This document shows, one piece after another, positions 8,030 to 15,883 of a stretch of 33,499 bases of DNA. The position numbers and the translations under genes were made by a program. Position 1 is the stretch's first letter. Each line of letters opens with the position of its first letter. Origin of the DNA: an uncultured Gammaproteobacteria bacterium (GTDB lineage Bacteria > Pseudomonadota > Gammaproteobacteria > Pseudomonadales > Pseudohongiellaceae); NCBI GenBank assembly GCA_903853385.1, contig CAINTJ010000026.1, positions 1-33,499 of the forward strand. Reading direction: 5' to 3'. The notes under the pieces are model-generated. The model was not told the origin of the DNA and did no database searches. It saw only the letters and a program-made list of their open reading frames with translations.

Positions 8030-9791
8030 AAGTACTGGTCGACCGCTGGGAATTATAGATCTGCACATATTCGGGCGAGTTGTGCATCAGTTGTTCATGG
8101 GTGCCACTGGCCAGTACTTCGCCTTCCATCAGCAATATGATCTGGTCATAGCCGGTGACCGGTGCAATTTTCTGGGTAATGGAAATCAGCGTCAGCCCGG
8201 GATAGTTGCGGGTGATATTGGCAAGGATTTTTTCTTCGGTACTGGCATCCACACGCGCAGTGAAATCATCGAGGAACAGGATGCGCGGGTTAAGCGCGAG
8301 CGCCCGCGCCAGCATGATGCGCTGTTTTTGTCCGCCCGACAGCGAGGTGCCGCGTTCCGAGATCTGCGTGTCAAGACCGTCCGGCAACGAGGCGACAAAG
8401 TCGGTGAGTTCGGCAGTGGCTACTGCCAGTTGCAGGGAGGCGTCACTGGCTAGTGTGCTGAACGCGATGTTTTCCCGCATGGTGGTGCTGAACAGCACAC
8501 TGTCCTGGAATACCAGACCGATCTGCGGAAAGAAGGCACCTTTGTCATAGTCTGCCAATGGCGTGCCATCGTAGTCGAGACTGCCGTTGGGCAACGGGGT
8601 CAGGCCGGCCATGATGTTCAGCAGCTGGGTCTTGCCGGCAGCGGTGGGACCGAGAATGGCGGTGCGGGTACCGCTCTTGATGGTGAGCGAAACATGGTCG
8701 AGTACCGGTTTGCCACCATAGTCGAGGCAGATATCGCGCACACTGATGTTGCCTTGTAGCACTGCCTTGTGGGTGCCGCTCTCCACAGCATCCGGTGCCT
8801 TCAGCACGTCGCTGATACGGGCATAGGAGGCAGTAGCCTGGGCAATGATGTTGCTCATGAATCCGATTACCAGAATCGGGAAGATCAGCATAACCAGATA
8901 ACTCATGAAGGCGGTGAACGAGCCGTAGCTCATGTTGCCATTGATCACATACCAGCCGCCCAGGGTTACCACCGTAAGAGAGCCCATGGTAGCGACAAAG
9001 GTGATGATCGGGATCATGAAGGAAAACAGGCGGACGATGCGGAAGCCGATGTCGCGGCCGCGGGCATTGGCGGCATTGAACTTGTCATGCTCCAGCACGC
9101 CAGAATCGAGTACGCGAATCAAGGCGGCGCCAATAATGCTTTCACGGATCACCTTGTTGAGCCAGTCGATTACTTCGCGGCTCTGCATGAAATACGGGCG
9201 CACCTTGCGCAGGATTACGAAAAAAGTGCCGCCGATCAGTGGAATCACCAGCAGTACAAAGCACGCGAGTTGCCAGTCAATGGTGAGCAGGATTACCGCA
9301 GTTCCCACAATGATCACGGCGGAAGTGACCAGCGAGACGATAACCTGCGACACATAGAGCTTGATGGAATCAATATCGGAAGTGAGATTGGTCAGCAGCT
9401 TGGACGGATTTTTTTCCTCGATGAAGCGATAGCCCTGCCCGGAGATTTTGTCGGACAGTGCGAGACGCAGGTCCATCGCCACTTTTTCCGACACCAGCAC
9501 TTGCATGACGCTTTGCCAGCACGTGAAAAAAAACACCAGTGCAGCGATGCCCAGGAATTTGAACACCAGCGGCTCCAGTTCAAACTGGCCAGCCACATAG
9601 CTGTCAACACCGGCTCTGATCAGCCAGGGTACAAACAGGGTGAAGATGTTGGCCGCCATGGCCAGAACCAGCAGCAAGACCACCTGTTTGCGATAGGGAC
9701 GCAAAACCGTGGACAAGCGGGCCTGGGGCGGACGACCCGGCAGCTGTCGTGGTGCTGCTACCGGTGAGGGCTTTTCTGAAGTTGATGCCAT
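8013..9791 (-). CDS. ABC exporter half-transporter, subunit with a degenerate ATPase site
   Basis: A 592-residue partner of the downstream ABC subunit, with a cytoplasmic N-terminus of about 35 residues, six predicted membrane helices to about 320 and a nucleotide-binding domain. Walker A is GPTAAGKT (381-388) and the signature is canonical LSGGQ (484-488). Walker B reads LFLDD, so the catalytic Glu is replaced by D509, and the switch His is replaced by Q540 (SITQK). These changes are those expected of the non-hydrolysing site in heterodimeric exporters such as TM287/288 and BmrCD. The start is the ATG at 9791. A 23-codon ORF lies 87 bases upstream on the same strand. The transported substrate is unknown. 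Confidence 0.93.
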   Translation of the reverse strand: MASTSEKPSPVAAPRQLPGRPPQARLSTVLRPYRKQVVLLLVLAMAANIFTLFVPWLIRAGVDSYVAGQFELEPLVFKFLGIAALVFFFTCWQSVMQVLVSEKVAMDLRLALSDKISGQGYRFIEEKNPSKLLTNLTSDIDSIKLYVSQVIVSLVTSAVIIVGTAVILLTIDWQLACFVLLVIPLIGGTFFVILRKVRPYFMQSREVIDWLNKVIRESIIGAALIRVLDSGVLEHDKFNAANARGRDIGFRIVRLFSFMIPIITFVATMGSLTVVTLGGWYVINGNMSYGSFTAFMSYLVMLIFPILVIGFMSNIIAQATASYARISDVLKAPDAVESGTHKAVLQGNISVRDICLDYGGKPVLDHVSLTIKSGTRTAILGPTAAGKTQLLNIMAGLTPLPNGSLDYDGTPLADYDKGAFFPQIGLVFQDSVLFSTTMRENIAFSTLASDASLQLAVATAELTDFVASLPDGLDTQISERGTSLSGGQKQRIMLARALALNPRILFLDDFTARVDASTEEKILANITRNYPGLTLISITQKIAPVTGYDQIILLMEGEVLASGTHEQLMHNSPEYVQIYNSQRSTSTYELRA

Positions 9792-9878
9792 GGGAGACTG
9801 CGACTGCCTGTTGCGGATTTCAGGCGCGCATCTTATCGCAGATCACTACTCCCGGTGGTACTACCCTTTGATGTCTGC

Positions 9879-9950
9879 TCAGGACATTTCAACTTCGGAA
9901 ACAGCGCTGCCGATGATGAGGCCCAGACAAACGATAGCTAATATGGTCAT
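9879..9950 (-). CDS. 23-residue hydrophobic peptide ORF upstream of the ABC exporter
   Basis: An ATG at 9950 opens 23 codons ending in TGA at 9879. It is preceded at seven bases by AAGGAG, one of the best ribosome-binding sites in the window. The peptide is MTILAIVCLGLIIG followed by SAVSEVEMS: one hydrophobic segment of about 14 residues and a short acidic tail, as in a single-pass small membrane protein. It sits between the exporter and the divergent LysR promoter region and would be the first cistron of the exporter transcript. It could be a small transporter-associated subunit or a leader peptide. No homologue is known to me; the ORF itself is plain in the sequence. Confidence 0.55.
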   Translation of the reverse strand: MTILAIVCLGLIIGSAVSEVEMS

Positions 9951-10006
9951 GGTCGTACTCCTTGGGGTTAACAGCAACTTGCTGCGAAACGGACATTAGC
10001 CCTGTG

Positions 10007-10016
10007 GTGATATAAT
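10007..10016 (+). promoter_or_regulatory. Extended -10 promoter element for the LysR gene
   Basis: TGA-TATAAT: a perfect -10 hexamer at 10011-10016 with the TGn extension at 10008-10009, about 50 bases before the regulator's start. No good -35 box lies at the normal spacing, which is common for extended -10 promoters. Start of transcription would be near 10023. Confidence 0.5.
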
Positions 10017-10028
10017 TGATAATGAAAT

Positions 10029-10053
10029 ATATTCAGCATGTACATGCCAATAT
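10029..10053. promoter_or_regulatory. Near-perfect inverted repeat, candidate LysR operator
   Basis: The 12-bp perfect palindrome GCATGTACATGC (10036-10047) is flanked by ATATT (10029-10033) and AATAT (10049-10053). This gives a 25-base inverted repeat with a one-base offset between arms. It lies just downstream of the predicted -10 box of the LysR gene and about 80 bases from the divergent exporter-side ORF. Binding here could repress the regulator and control the exporter side; this is inference from position and symmetry. Confidence 0.5.
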
Positions 10054-10065
10054 GGAATATCAAAG

Positions 10066-10995
10066 GTGATCAATCTCAAGCAGTTGACCCACATCGATCT
10101 CAACCTGCTGGTGACTTTGCAGGTGTTGCTGCAATACCGCAGCGTGTCAGTGGCTGCCAGCAAGCTGCATCTGACGCAGCCGGCGGTAAGCAAGGCGCTG
10201 GCCCGCTTGCGCGAACAATTTGGCGAGCCCTTGTTCATGCGGGTTTCCAAGGGGCTGGTGCCGACGCCATTTGCGCTAGCCTTGCAGGATCCGCTGCAAC
10301 AATGGCTGGAGTCGGCCGCAGTATTGTTTGATCACGAACCGTTTGATCCAGCTACCTGGAAAGGAGAGTTCACGCTGGTCGCCAATGAGTACCTGCACAT
10401 GCTGGTGTTGCCGAGCTTGATGCAGCGGCTGAGTAAAAATGCGCCCGGAGTGGTGCTGAAGATTCTCAGTCAGTACCGCCATCAACTGGAGGGTCTGGAG
10501 GATGGAGATCTGGATTTCGTGCTTAATCTGGAGTTTTCAGACCTGAGCGAGCAGTTCCACTCCGAAGTGCTATATACCGATACCCCCGCCATTTTTGCGC
10601 GTGCGGCGCATCCGCTGCGTAAAAAACCGGCGACCCGCGAAGATTTACTACGCTACCCGCGTGTGGCTTTGCGCATGCCTGACATGGAAAAGTTCGAGTT
10701 GTTTCATCCAAGGCCGGGCCAGCCCGGTCTCAACATGCATTGGCCCGCCGCCTATGAAACCGACAATCTGACCACGGCGCTGGCCACGATCGCAGGCACT
10801 GATTGCCTGTTGCCCGGGGCCGGAGTTTTGGCAGGACTGGCGACGCGTGAGTTGAATTTCAAGGCGCTACCGACCTTGACGCCGCCACAGGTGCAGATTG
10901 CTTACTGCCTGATCAGCCATAAGCGCGTGCAGCATTCACCTGCGCATCAATGGTTGCGGCAACAAATCAAGGCGCTTGTGCAAAAGCTGGGATAG
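10066..10995 (+). CDS. LysR-family transcriptional regulator
   Basis: A 309-residue protein with an N-terminal winged helix-turn-helix (about 8-66; SVSVAASKLHLTQPAVSKAL spans 26-45) and a C-terminal periplasmic-binding-like effector domain. The opening HIDLNLLVTLQVLL and the KGLVPTPFA wing resemble the NodD/LeuO branch. It is divergent from the small ORF, ABC exporter and decarboxylase-like gene. LysR proteins usually regulate their divergent neighbour, so an exporter-operon regulator responding to a small acidic ligand is a reasonable inference. The start is a GTG at 10066. AAAGG touches it directly, so the ribosome-binding site is poorly placed, and the in-frame TTG at 10084 is an alternative. 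Confidence 0.9.
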   Translation: MINLKQLTHIDLNLLVTLQVLLQYRSVSVAASKLHLTQPAVSKALARLREQFGEPLFMRVSKGLVPTPFALALQDPLQQWLESAAVLFDHEPFDPATWKGEFTLVANEYLHMLVLPSLMQRLSKNAPGVVLKILSQYRHQLEGLEDGDLDFVLNLEFSDLSEQFHSEVLYTDTPAIFARAAHPLRKKPATREDLLRYPRVALRMPDMEKFELFHPRPGQPGLNMHWPAAYETDNLTTALATIAGTDCLLPGAGVLAGLATRELNFKALPTLTPPQVQIAYCLISHKRVQHSPAHQWLRQQIKALVQKLG

Positions 10996-11022
10996 CTGCA
11001 CAACCCGGTTACGCGCGACTGG

Positions 11023-12003
11023 TTAGTGCAACAAGCCTTTTCTGATCAGCATGCGGCGACGGTTGTCCTGCATAAGGCTTTCCGCATCTTTCAGCATGGC
11101 CTCCACACTGGTACCGGCGTGCAGGTAGGCAGTGACGATGCTGCGCGCAAACGTGAGCCGATAACGTAGTCGTGAAAACGTGTTGAATTCCCGCAAGACT
11201 TCCTCGAATTTGCAGACAACGGCTTCTGCCAGACTGGCAGTGGTGTTGTTCAACAGCAGTACATATTCATCGCCGCCCAGACGGCCCATCACATCGGAAT
11301 CACGAAAATTGGCTTTCAGTTTTTCCGAAAACAGTTTCAGCACCTTGTCGCCTTCCTTCTCGCCGTAGGTGTTATTGATTTCGTTGAAGTTGTCGAGATC
11401 AAAATACACCAGTGCGCAATGGGTATTCTGCCGCAGGCAAAAACTCAGGCTTTTCTGGGCCAGCAGCACAAAACCGCGCCGGTTGGACAGGCCGGTCAAT
11501 TCATCGGTGGTGGCCAGATTGGCGGCAGCTAGTTCACGTTCGGCCATTTCGGCCAGATAGCGCAGATCAATCAGGTCATCGCGGCTCAATGAGCGCGGAC
11601 GGGTGTCGAGGATGCACAGGGTGCCAAGCTTGGCGCCATTTGGATGTTTGAGCGGGCAGCCGGCATAAAAGCGGATATGGGGAAACTGGGTAACCAGCGG
11701 GTTGTCGGCAAAGCGTTCATCGGCTGCAGCATCTTGCACCAGAAATATTTCGTCACCGAGGATGGCATGACCACAAAACGAAATGTCACGGCCGGTTTCA
11801 CTGGCATCCAGACCGTTGCACGACTTGAACCACTGCCGGTTTTCATCGATCAGGCTTACCAGTGCCATCGGCACGCCGAACATGCGCTTGGCTAGTCGCG
11901 TGAGGCGGTCGAAGCGTTCTTCGGCCGGGGTATCCAGGATGTTGAGTGATCTCAGGGTATCAAGGCGGATCAGTTCATTGTCTGGAATTTGCGGCTGTTT
12001 CAC
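11023..12003 (-). CDS. GAF-GGDEF diguanylate cyclase
   Basis: A 326-residue cytoplasmic sensor that would make cyclic di-GMP from two GTP. Residues about 20-150 form a GAF domain of the type that starts LDTPAEERFDRL and includes GRDISFCGHAI. The GGDEF domain follows, with DELTGLSNRRGF at 167-178, FDLDNF at 201-206 and the active-site loop GGDEY at 243-247. Tyr in place of Phe is common in active enzymes. The product-inhibition I-site RxxD is present (RDSD, 234-237), exactly five residues before the loop. No membrane segments or EAL domain. It is monocistronic as far as visible, with a 5' hairpin region and a CRP-type palindrome upstream. Confidence 0.93.
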   Translation of the reverse strand: MKQPQIPDNELIRLDTLRSLNILDTPAEERFDRLTRLAKRMFGVPMALVSLIDENRQWFKSCNGLDASETGRDISFCGHAILGDEIFLVQDAAADERFADNPLVTQFPHIRFYAGCPLKHPNGAKLGTLCILDTRPRSLSRDDLIDLRYLAEMAERELAAANLATTDELTGLSNRRGFVLLAQKSLSFCLRQNTHCALVYFDLDNFNEINNTYGEKEGDKVLKLFSEKLKANFRDSDVMGRLGGDEYVLLLNNTTASLAEAVVCKFEEVLREFNTFSRLRYRLTFARSIVTAYLHAGTSVEAMLKDAESLMQDNRRRMLIRKGLLH

Positions 12004-12439
12004 GAAGTCTGTCCCTCAAATATTCCGGGGTTGAATATTGGTGGGAAAGCTGATTTCCCGAAATATATTTACGGCATTCCAGCCTGAATCTTTACCGGGA
12101 AATGATTCTTTTTCCCAGGTACGAGGGCAGGGGTGGGATGCTGGCCAGCCGGTGCCAGACTTTGTGAAAAACGTCACAAAACCAATGCTAAAACAATCCC
12201 AAGTTTGGTCGTAATCATGCCTGTATGTTCAACGTTTCCAGACCATGGACGGGCCTGAAACCGCATTGGTTAATGGCTTGGTGTGTACGGAAGTGGCCTC
12301 ACTGGCTGCGGCCGTGATGATGCCAGGTATCGGCAAGTATTCGCAGTTTGAATATCCTGTGCAGGGCAAAGCCAGGTGCGTGTGGATCAGTGCTGCCAAA
12401 GTACGGGTTTGATGCTGCGTTTGCGGGCCAGCAGCAGGG
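12004..12439. other. Intergenic region with regulatory palindromes
   Basis: No gene is convincing in these 436 bases. They contain a short hairpin GGGAAA-GCTGA-TTTCCC (12043-12059) in the likely 5' leader of the diguanylate cyclase gene, and a CRP-type palindrome at 12161-12180. A 55-codon + strand frame (12245-12412) has an ATG but no ribosome-binding site. A - strand frame across 12229-12462 overlaps the end of the neighbouring gene. I treat both frames as unproven. Confidence 0.6.
12161..12180. promoter_or_regulatory. Perfect CRP/Vfr-type binding palindrome
   Basis: TTTGTGA-AAAACG-TCACAAA: two perfect 7-bp arms separated by six bases, matching the TGTGA-N6-TCACA consensus of CRP-family regulators. 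It lies 158 bases upstream of the diguanylate cyclase start (divergent reading) and 65 bases upstream of the doubtful + strand frame at 12245. Which promoter it serves is unclear. Symmetry and consensus fit are seen directly; binding is inferred. Confidence 0.6.
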
Positions 12440-13195
12440 TCAGAAATGCATGCCAACAGCAACGCGTGTCAAATGACTTGCACTGAAATTGGCATATTGG
12501 TCGCGTGCCAGTCTGGCAAAATATTGTCCGTAGTCATAAGTGGCTGACAGCGCATAGCCCTTCACAAAGCGCGCATCATCGTCGATTCCGCTTTTGTGTG
12601 ATGCCTCAAGCGTAAGCCGTTGTGTCTGCGCCGGTTTATAGCGCCATACCAGATGGATAGCCCGTCTTTGGGTATTCAGGCGGTTTTCGCGCACCTGGAA
12701 CAAAGACAACTCGCTGCCCGCCAATGCCCGGGTGCCTGCACCAAAGACGACTGCATCACTGGGATCAAAACCCAGATTATAGAAAGAGCGCAAATTGGTC
12801 CGGTCCATTCCCGCAATCGCATAAGTGTCAGAGCCGATTTCGGTCGCCATTGCCACACCTTTATAACCGCCGCTGCCAAATTCTATCGTTGACACCAGAC
12901 GCACCAGGCCAAAATCCTGCCGGTTGTCATAGCCTATGCGCTCCTGGGTAAATCCGTTGGCATCAGCATAGCGCCCGACCCAGCCAGTATGCTGGCCTTG
13001 ATTGATGCGCAGATTGAAATCAGTTGCATCATTGCCCACAGAAGATTGGTAGGACGACGCAGTAAATTTGTATTCAACCGGCACCGGGGCGTCGCTGGTC
13101 GTGGCTGTCAACTCAGCCGGTTTGGCTGCCATCGACCAACCAATTCCGGCACATGACAGTAACAGACGGGAAACATTCTTTATCATTTTTCGCAT
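12440..13195 (-). CDS. Predicted outer-membrane beta-barrel protein
   Basis: About 251 residues with a signal-like start (MRKMIKNVSRLLLSCAGIG...AAKPAE). The rest has alternating polar and hydrophobic residues typical of transmembrane beta strands, ending VAVGMHF with the C-terminal Phe used in barrel assembly. The features suggest an 8- to 12-strand barrel in the outer membrane; the exact family is not recognised. A longer frame from 13249 adds 18 polar residues before the signal peptide and is less likely. No start has a clear ribosome-binding site; the ATG at 13186 is another option. Whether it is a channel or a structural protein cannot be said. Confidence 0.65.
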   Translation of the reverse strand: MRKMIKNVSRLLLSCAGIGWSMAAKPAELTATTSDAPVPVEYKFTASSYQSSVGNDATDFNLRINQGQHTGWVGRYADANGFTQERIGYDNRQDFGLVRLVSTIEFGSGGYKGVAMATEIGSDTYAIAGMDRTNLRSFYNLGFDPSDAVVFGAGTRALAGSELSLFQVRENRLNTQRRAIHLVWRYKPAQTQRLTLEASHKSGIDDDARFVKGYALSATYDYGQYFARLARDQYANFSASHLTRVAVGMHF

Positions 13196-13372
13196 GACGG
13201 TACCGCTACGGGCTTGTCTGTCAGGGAATACGTGCTGTTGAATGTTCATGTTGTCAAAGTGGCAATGGGTCCCGCATGCCGTGCTGCAGCGCTGGATTAT
13301 TCGTGCTGGTGATCCTTGTGTCCACTGTGTGCGCTATGAAAAGGACTGCCGCATGTTTACAGCAACAATACT

Positions 13373-14035
13373 TCACCGCTCATAGTGCAGAATCTGGCCC
13401 TTGAACGGCTGGCTAAGCGTCGATGTTTTGAGTGGCTTGTGCTGGGTATGGCTATAACCAAGTGTAACCAGCAGTTTGCTGAAACGGGCATGCAGGCCGC
13501 GGCCCGGATCGACCAGGATGATGGAACAATGTGGCCTGGCGTGCTCCTGGATAAAACCCGCCAATAGCTCGACCTGATCAGGTTCATACAAAAGATCGCT
13601 ACCGATAATCAGATCAAACTTGCCGAGTTTGCTGGTGGCATCGGCCCAGCCTTCGCGCATGAACGGAATGTCACGGCCCGGGTTGAGTTTGACGTTCTCG
13701 GCCAGAAAGTTGCCGGCTTCCGGATGCTGATCGGTGGCGGTGATGTCGGCGAGACGCAGGTTGAGCATCAAGCTGCACAGGCCGATGCCACATCCTACCT
13801 CCAGAATGCGTTTGTGCTTGATGTCGAAATCCAGCATGTAATCGGCCAGCACAATGCCGGAATCCCATACCACGCCAAACAGCGGCCACGATGCTGCCGA
13901 GATGCCAAGCTTTTCAGCTTCATCATTACGATCCAGATATTGCTGGCGATCGCGCAGCGTGCGCAGATGAATGTCGTGTTCACCGATTTCAAGGGTATGG
14001 TAACGCAGACGCAAGGGTGGCGCAGAGGCAGGCAT
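13373..14035 (-). CDS. Class I SAM-dependent methyltransferase, METTL21-like
   Basis: A 220-residue cytoplasmic protein with a Rossmann-like methyltransferase fold. Motif I is ILEVGCGIGLCSL, an acidic end of strand 2 is seen in TATDQHP, and DLIIGSDLLYEPDQ carries the (D/N)xxY-type motif of the METTL21/lysine-methyltransferase branch. The frame is open to 14212, but homology-like sequence starts at MPASAPPLRLRYHTLEIG, so I place the start at 14035. The ORF's preceding residues look non-coding. The likely role is protein (possibly lysine) methylation; the substrate is unknown. It stands alone between the barrel gene and a secreted-protein gene. Confidence 0.85.
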   Translation of the reverse strand: MPASAPPLRLRYHTLEIGEHDIHLRTLRDRQQYLDRNDEAEKLGISAASWPLFGVVWDSGIVLADYMLDFDIKHKRILEVGCGIGLCSLMLNLRLADITATDQHPEAGNFLAENVKLNPGRDIPFMREGWADATSKLGKFDLIIGSDLLYEPDQVELLAGFIQEHARPHCSIILVDPGRGLHARFSKLLVTLGYSHTQHKPLKTSTLSQPFKGQILHYER

Positions 14036-14228
14036 GGTGATCCGAAGCTGGAAGCTGGACGCAGCATGCAGAAGGCCAGGATCACCGCGAGTGCAGACAG
14101 TGTACGGGGCGGGCCTGAAGCTGTATAGCGCAAGTGTAGGCTGTTCAGGCCGGCTAGAGCTGTCCAAAATGGACGATCCCACTGCAAAGCATGCAATGCT
14201 TTTGTTTTGCACGCGCCGGATTATGACT

Positions 14229-15281
14229 TCATTGCACGCTGTAACCCGGGGAGTAACTCTTGTTCAGCAACATATTGTTGCAAGCAGTTTGCCAGGTAGT
14301 GCCAATCCCATAACCCGCATATAACACTACACCCTGGTAGGGAGTCAGATTGGCGGGAGTGCCAATCACGGTTGCACCCATGTTTGCATAGAGCTGGCTC
14401 TGGCTGTAGGCAGGCGCTGTACTGCAGCCGCTGAACAAAACCCATGCGCCAGTTGGTGTTAAAAAATAAATGGCTCCGCCCCGGCTGGCTGGAAACAGGG
14501 CCGCAATGAACAGGCTACCAACCAGACCTTGAACATTTGTGGGAGGGGTTACAGCCAGCAGGATGGTTTGATTGCTGATCGGTCCGCTGACAGTGCTGGC
14601 AGCGGTGGGCGGCACACTGCCATTCAGGGTCACATATTCAATATCGGGCTGGCCCGGCAGATTGGTGAACTGTTCACCGGAACAATGGTAGGGGGCGGCA
14701 TCGCGTTCCTGTCTGGAAATAATCAGTTGCGCAGGATTGCTGATTCCGCGGGCCATGAAGGGTGCGAATGCGGTGTCGGTCAATGTTTCAAAATAGGAAA
14801 TCAACCGCAAGCCGTCGGGAGTATTTACCTGTACTGCGATATCGGAATAGGTTTGCGTGCCGATATGGTTGCCCAGTATCTGGGCTTCCTGCACGCTGTC
14901 GCCAACCAGCAGCGGCCTGGCCAGCGCTATATGAAATATGATGAAGGTGAAGGCAGGTTGCAGGGCAGAGGTGATTTGCACCTGCGTGCCAGCCCACTCA
15001 TCAAATATACGGGTGATGGTGCCTGATACGGGTGCAGTGATCACAGTGGTGGCATCCGGATACATGAAATAATGTTTCATGGAACGACAGGTTTCGAATC
15101 CGTCGGAATAATCATGGCCGGCGCTGGAACGGAATCTGGACAGGGCAAAGATCTTGGCAGCATCGATGTAGTTGGTGTTGACGAACCGGGGCACTCCCAG
15201 CGTCTCGACATCATAGCTGGCGGCACTTGCAGCCAGTGGCAGCAGCACCAGTAACAACAGGCTGACAGACAGGACTTTCAT
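14229..15281 (-). CDS. Secreted protein with a degenerate M23-peptidase-like domain
   Basis: A 350-residue protein with a clear signal peptide (KVLSVSLLLLVLLPLAASAA). Residues about 50-180 recall the lysostaphin/M23 beta-sheet fold: AGHDYSDGFETCRS, then TAPVSGTITRIFDEWAG, then FIIFHIALARPLLVGDSV. The family's catalytic H-x-H near the end is not visible, so it is probably not an active peptidase. The C-terminal half is rich in Thr, Ser and Pro, with Cys residues that could pair. It ends with a YAGYGIG...ACNNML module whose role I do not know. Exported to the periplasm or surface; the function is not assigned. Confidence 0.7.
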   Translation of the reverse strand: MKVLSVSLLLLVLLPLAASAASYDVETLGVPRFVNTNYIDAAKIFALSRFRSSAGHDYSDGFETCRSMKHYFMYPDATTVITAPVSGTITRIFDEWAGTQVQITSALQPAFTFIIFHIALARPLLVGDSVQEAQILGNHIGTQTYSDIAVQVNTPDGLRLISYFETLTDTAFAPFMARGISNPAQLIISRQERDAAPYHCSGEQFTNLPGQPDIEYVTLNGSVPPTAASTVSGPISNQTILLAVTPPTNVQGLVGSLFIAALFPASRGGAIYFLTPTGAWVLFSGCSTAPAYSQSQLYANMGATVIGTPANLTPYQGVVLYAGYGIGTTWQTACNNMLLNKSYSPGYSVQ

Positions 15282-15354
15282 AGGCGCAGCGGTTTGACAA
15301 GCAAGACGTTGTTATTAAGGTACGCGATCTGCACTCATCGTGCCATGGACCCAG

Positions 15355-15873
15355 TCATTCAATGAGCTGCTGCCACTGCTGTACTTTTACTGCATAAGCA
15401 ATCGAGGCATTGGCAGGACTGGTGGAGGGCAGTCTCAACAGCTCGATGCGTTGTAGCGGAGCAGGCAGCTTCGGCCACACTTGCCGGCGGAACAGCTGTT
15501 CGGCAGCGGCGCCGTTGCAATAGACTTTGCTGATGTTAGAGTGCGCAGTAAAGAAGCCGGCAAAATCATTGGGCAAGATTGAATCCGGTTCAATGTCGGC
15601 ATCCAGGCTGCTGCTCCTTACGCAGCTTTGCAACACATCCCACACGGCAATTCGCCTTGCCACCAGAGCCTCACAGCGCTGCGCATAAGGCAGTGCTGCC
15701 GGAATTGCCAGCACTTGTTCAATCAGCAGCCAGAAGACATTGCGCGGATGTGCGTAATACTGCTGGGCGGTGAGCGAAGCTTTGCCCGGCATCGAGCCAA
15801 GAATCAGGCGGGTGGCATCATCGCGCGCAAGCGGGGCAAAGCAGTGGACCAGCTCCTGGCTATTTGATTGCAT
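15355..15873 (-). CDS. DNA-deoxyinosine glycosylase-like protein (uracil-DNA glycosylase superfamily)
   Basis: A 172-residue protein of the HDG/UDG family 6 type, predicted to excise hypoxanthine (deaminated adenine) from DNA. It has the N-terminal LILGSMPGKASL block, QYYAHPRNVFWLL just after it, a VWDVLQSCVRSSSLD region and the C-terminal LPSTSPANAS motif, in the order usual for the family and at normal length. The ATG at 15873 is ten bases after the stop of the zinc-ribbon/HExxH membrane protein, so the two are probably co-transcribed. Family call is good; the exact base preference is inferred. Confidence 0.88.
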   Translation of the reverse strand: MQSNSQELVHCFAPLARDDATRLILGSMPGKASLTAQQYYAHPRNVFWLLIEQVLAIPAALPYAQRCEALVARRIAVWDVLQSCVRSSSLDADIEPDSILPNDFAGFFTAHSNISKVYCNGAAAEQLFRRQVWPKLPAPLQRIELLRLPSTSPANASIAYAVKVQQWQQLIE

Positions 15874-15883
15874 ACACTGCCTG

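Noticed and set aside
8769-9767. 332-codon + strand open frame
   Set aside because: Exactly antisense to a clear ABC exporter gene; composition rich in His/Gln/Asp with no domain-like pattern and no ribosome-binding site.
12245-12412. 55-codon + strand frame downstream of the CRP-type site
   Set aside because: No ribosome-binding site and no recognisable protein; kept only as a possibility linked to the palindrome.
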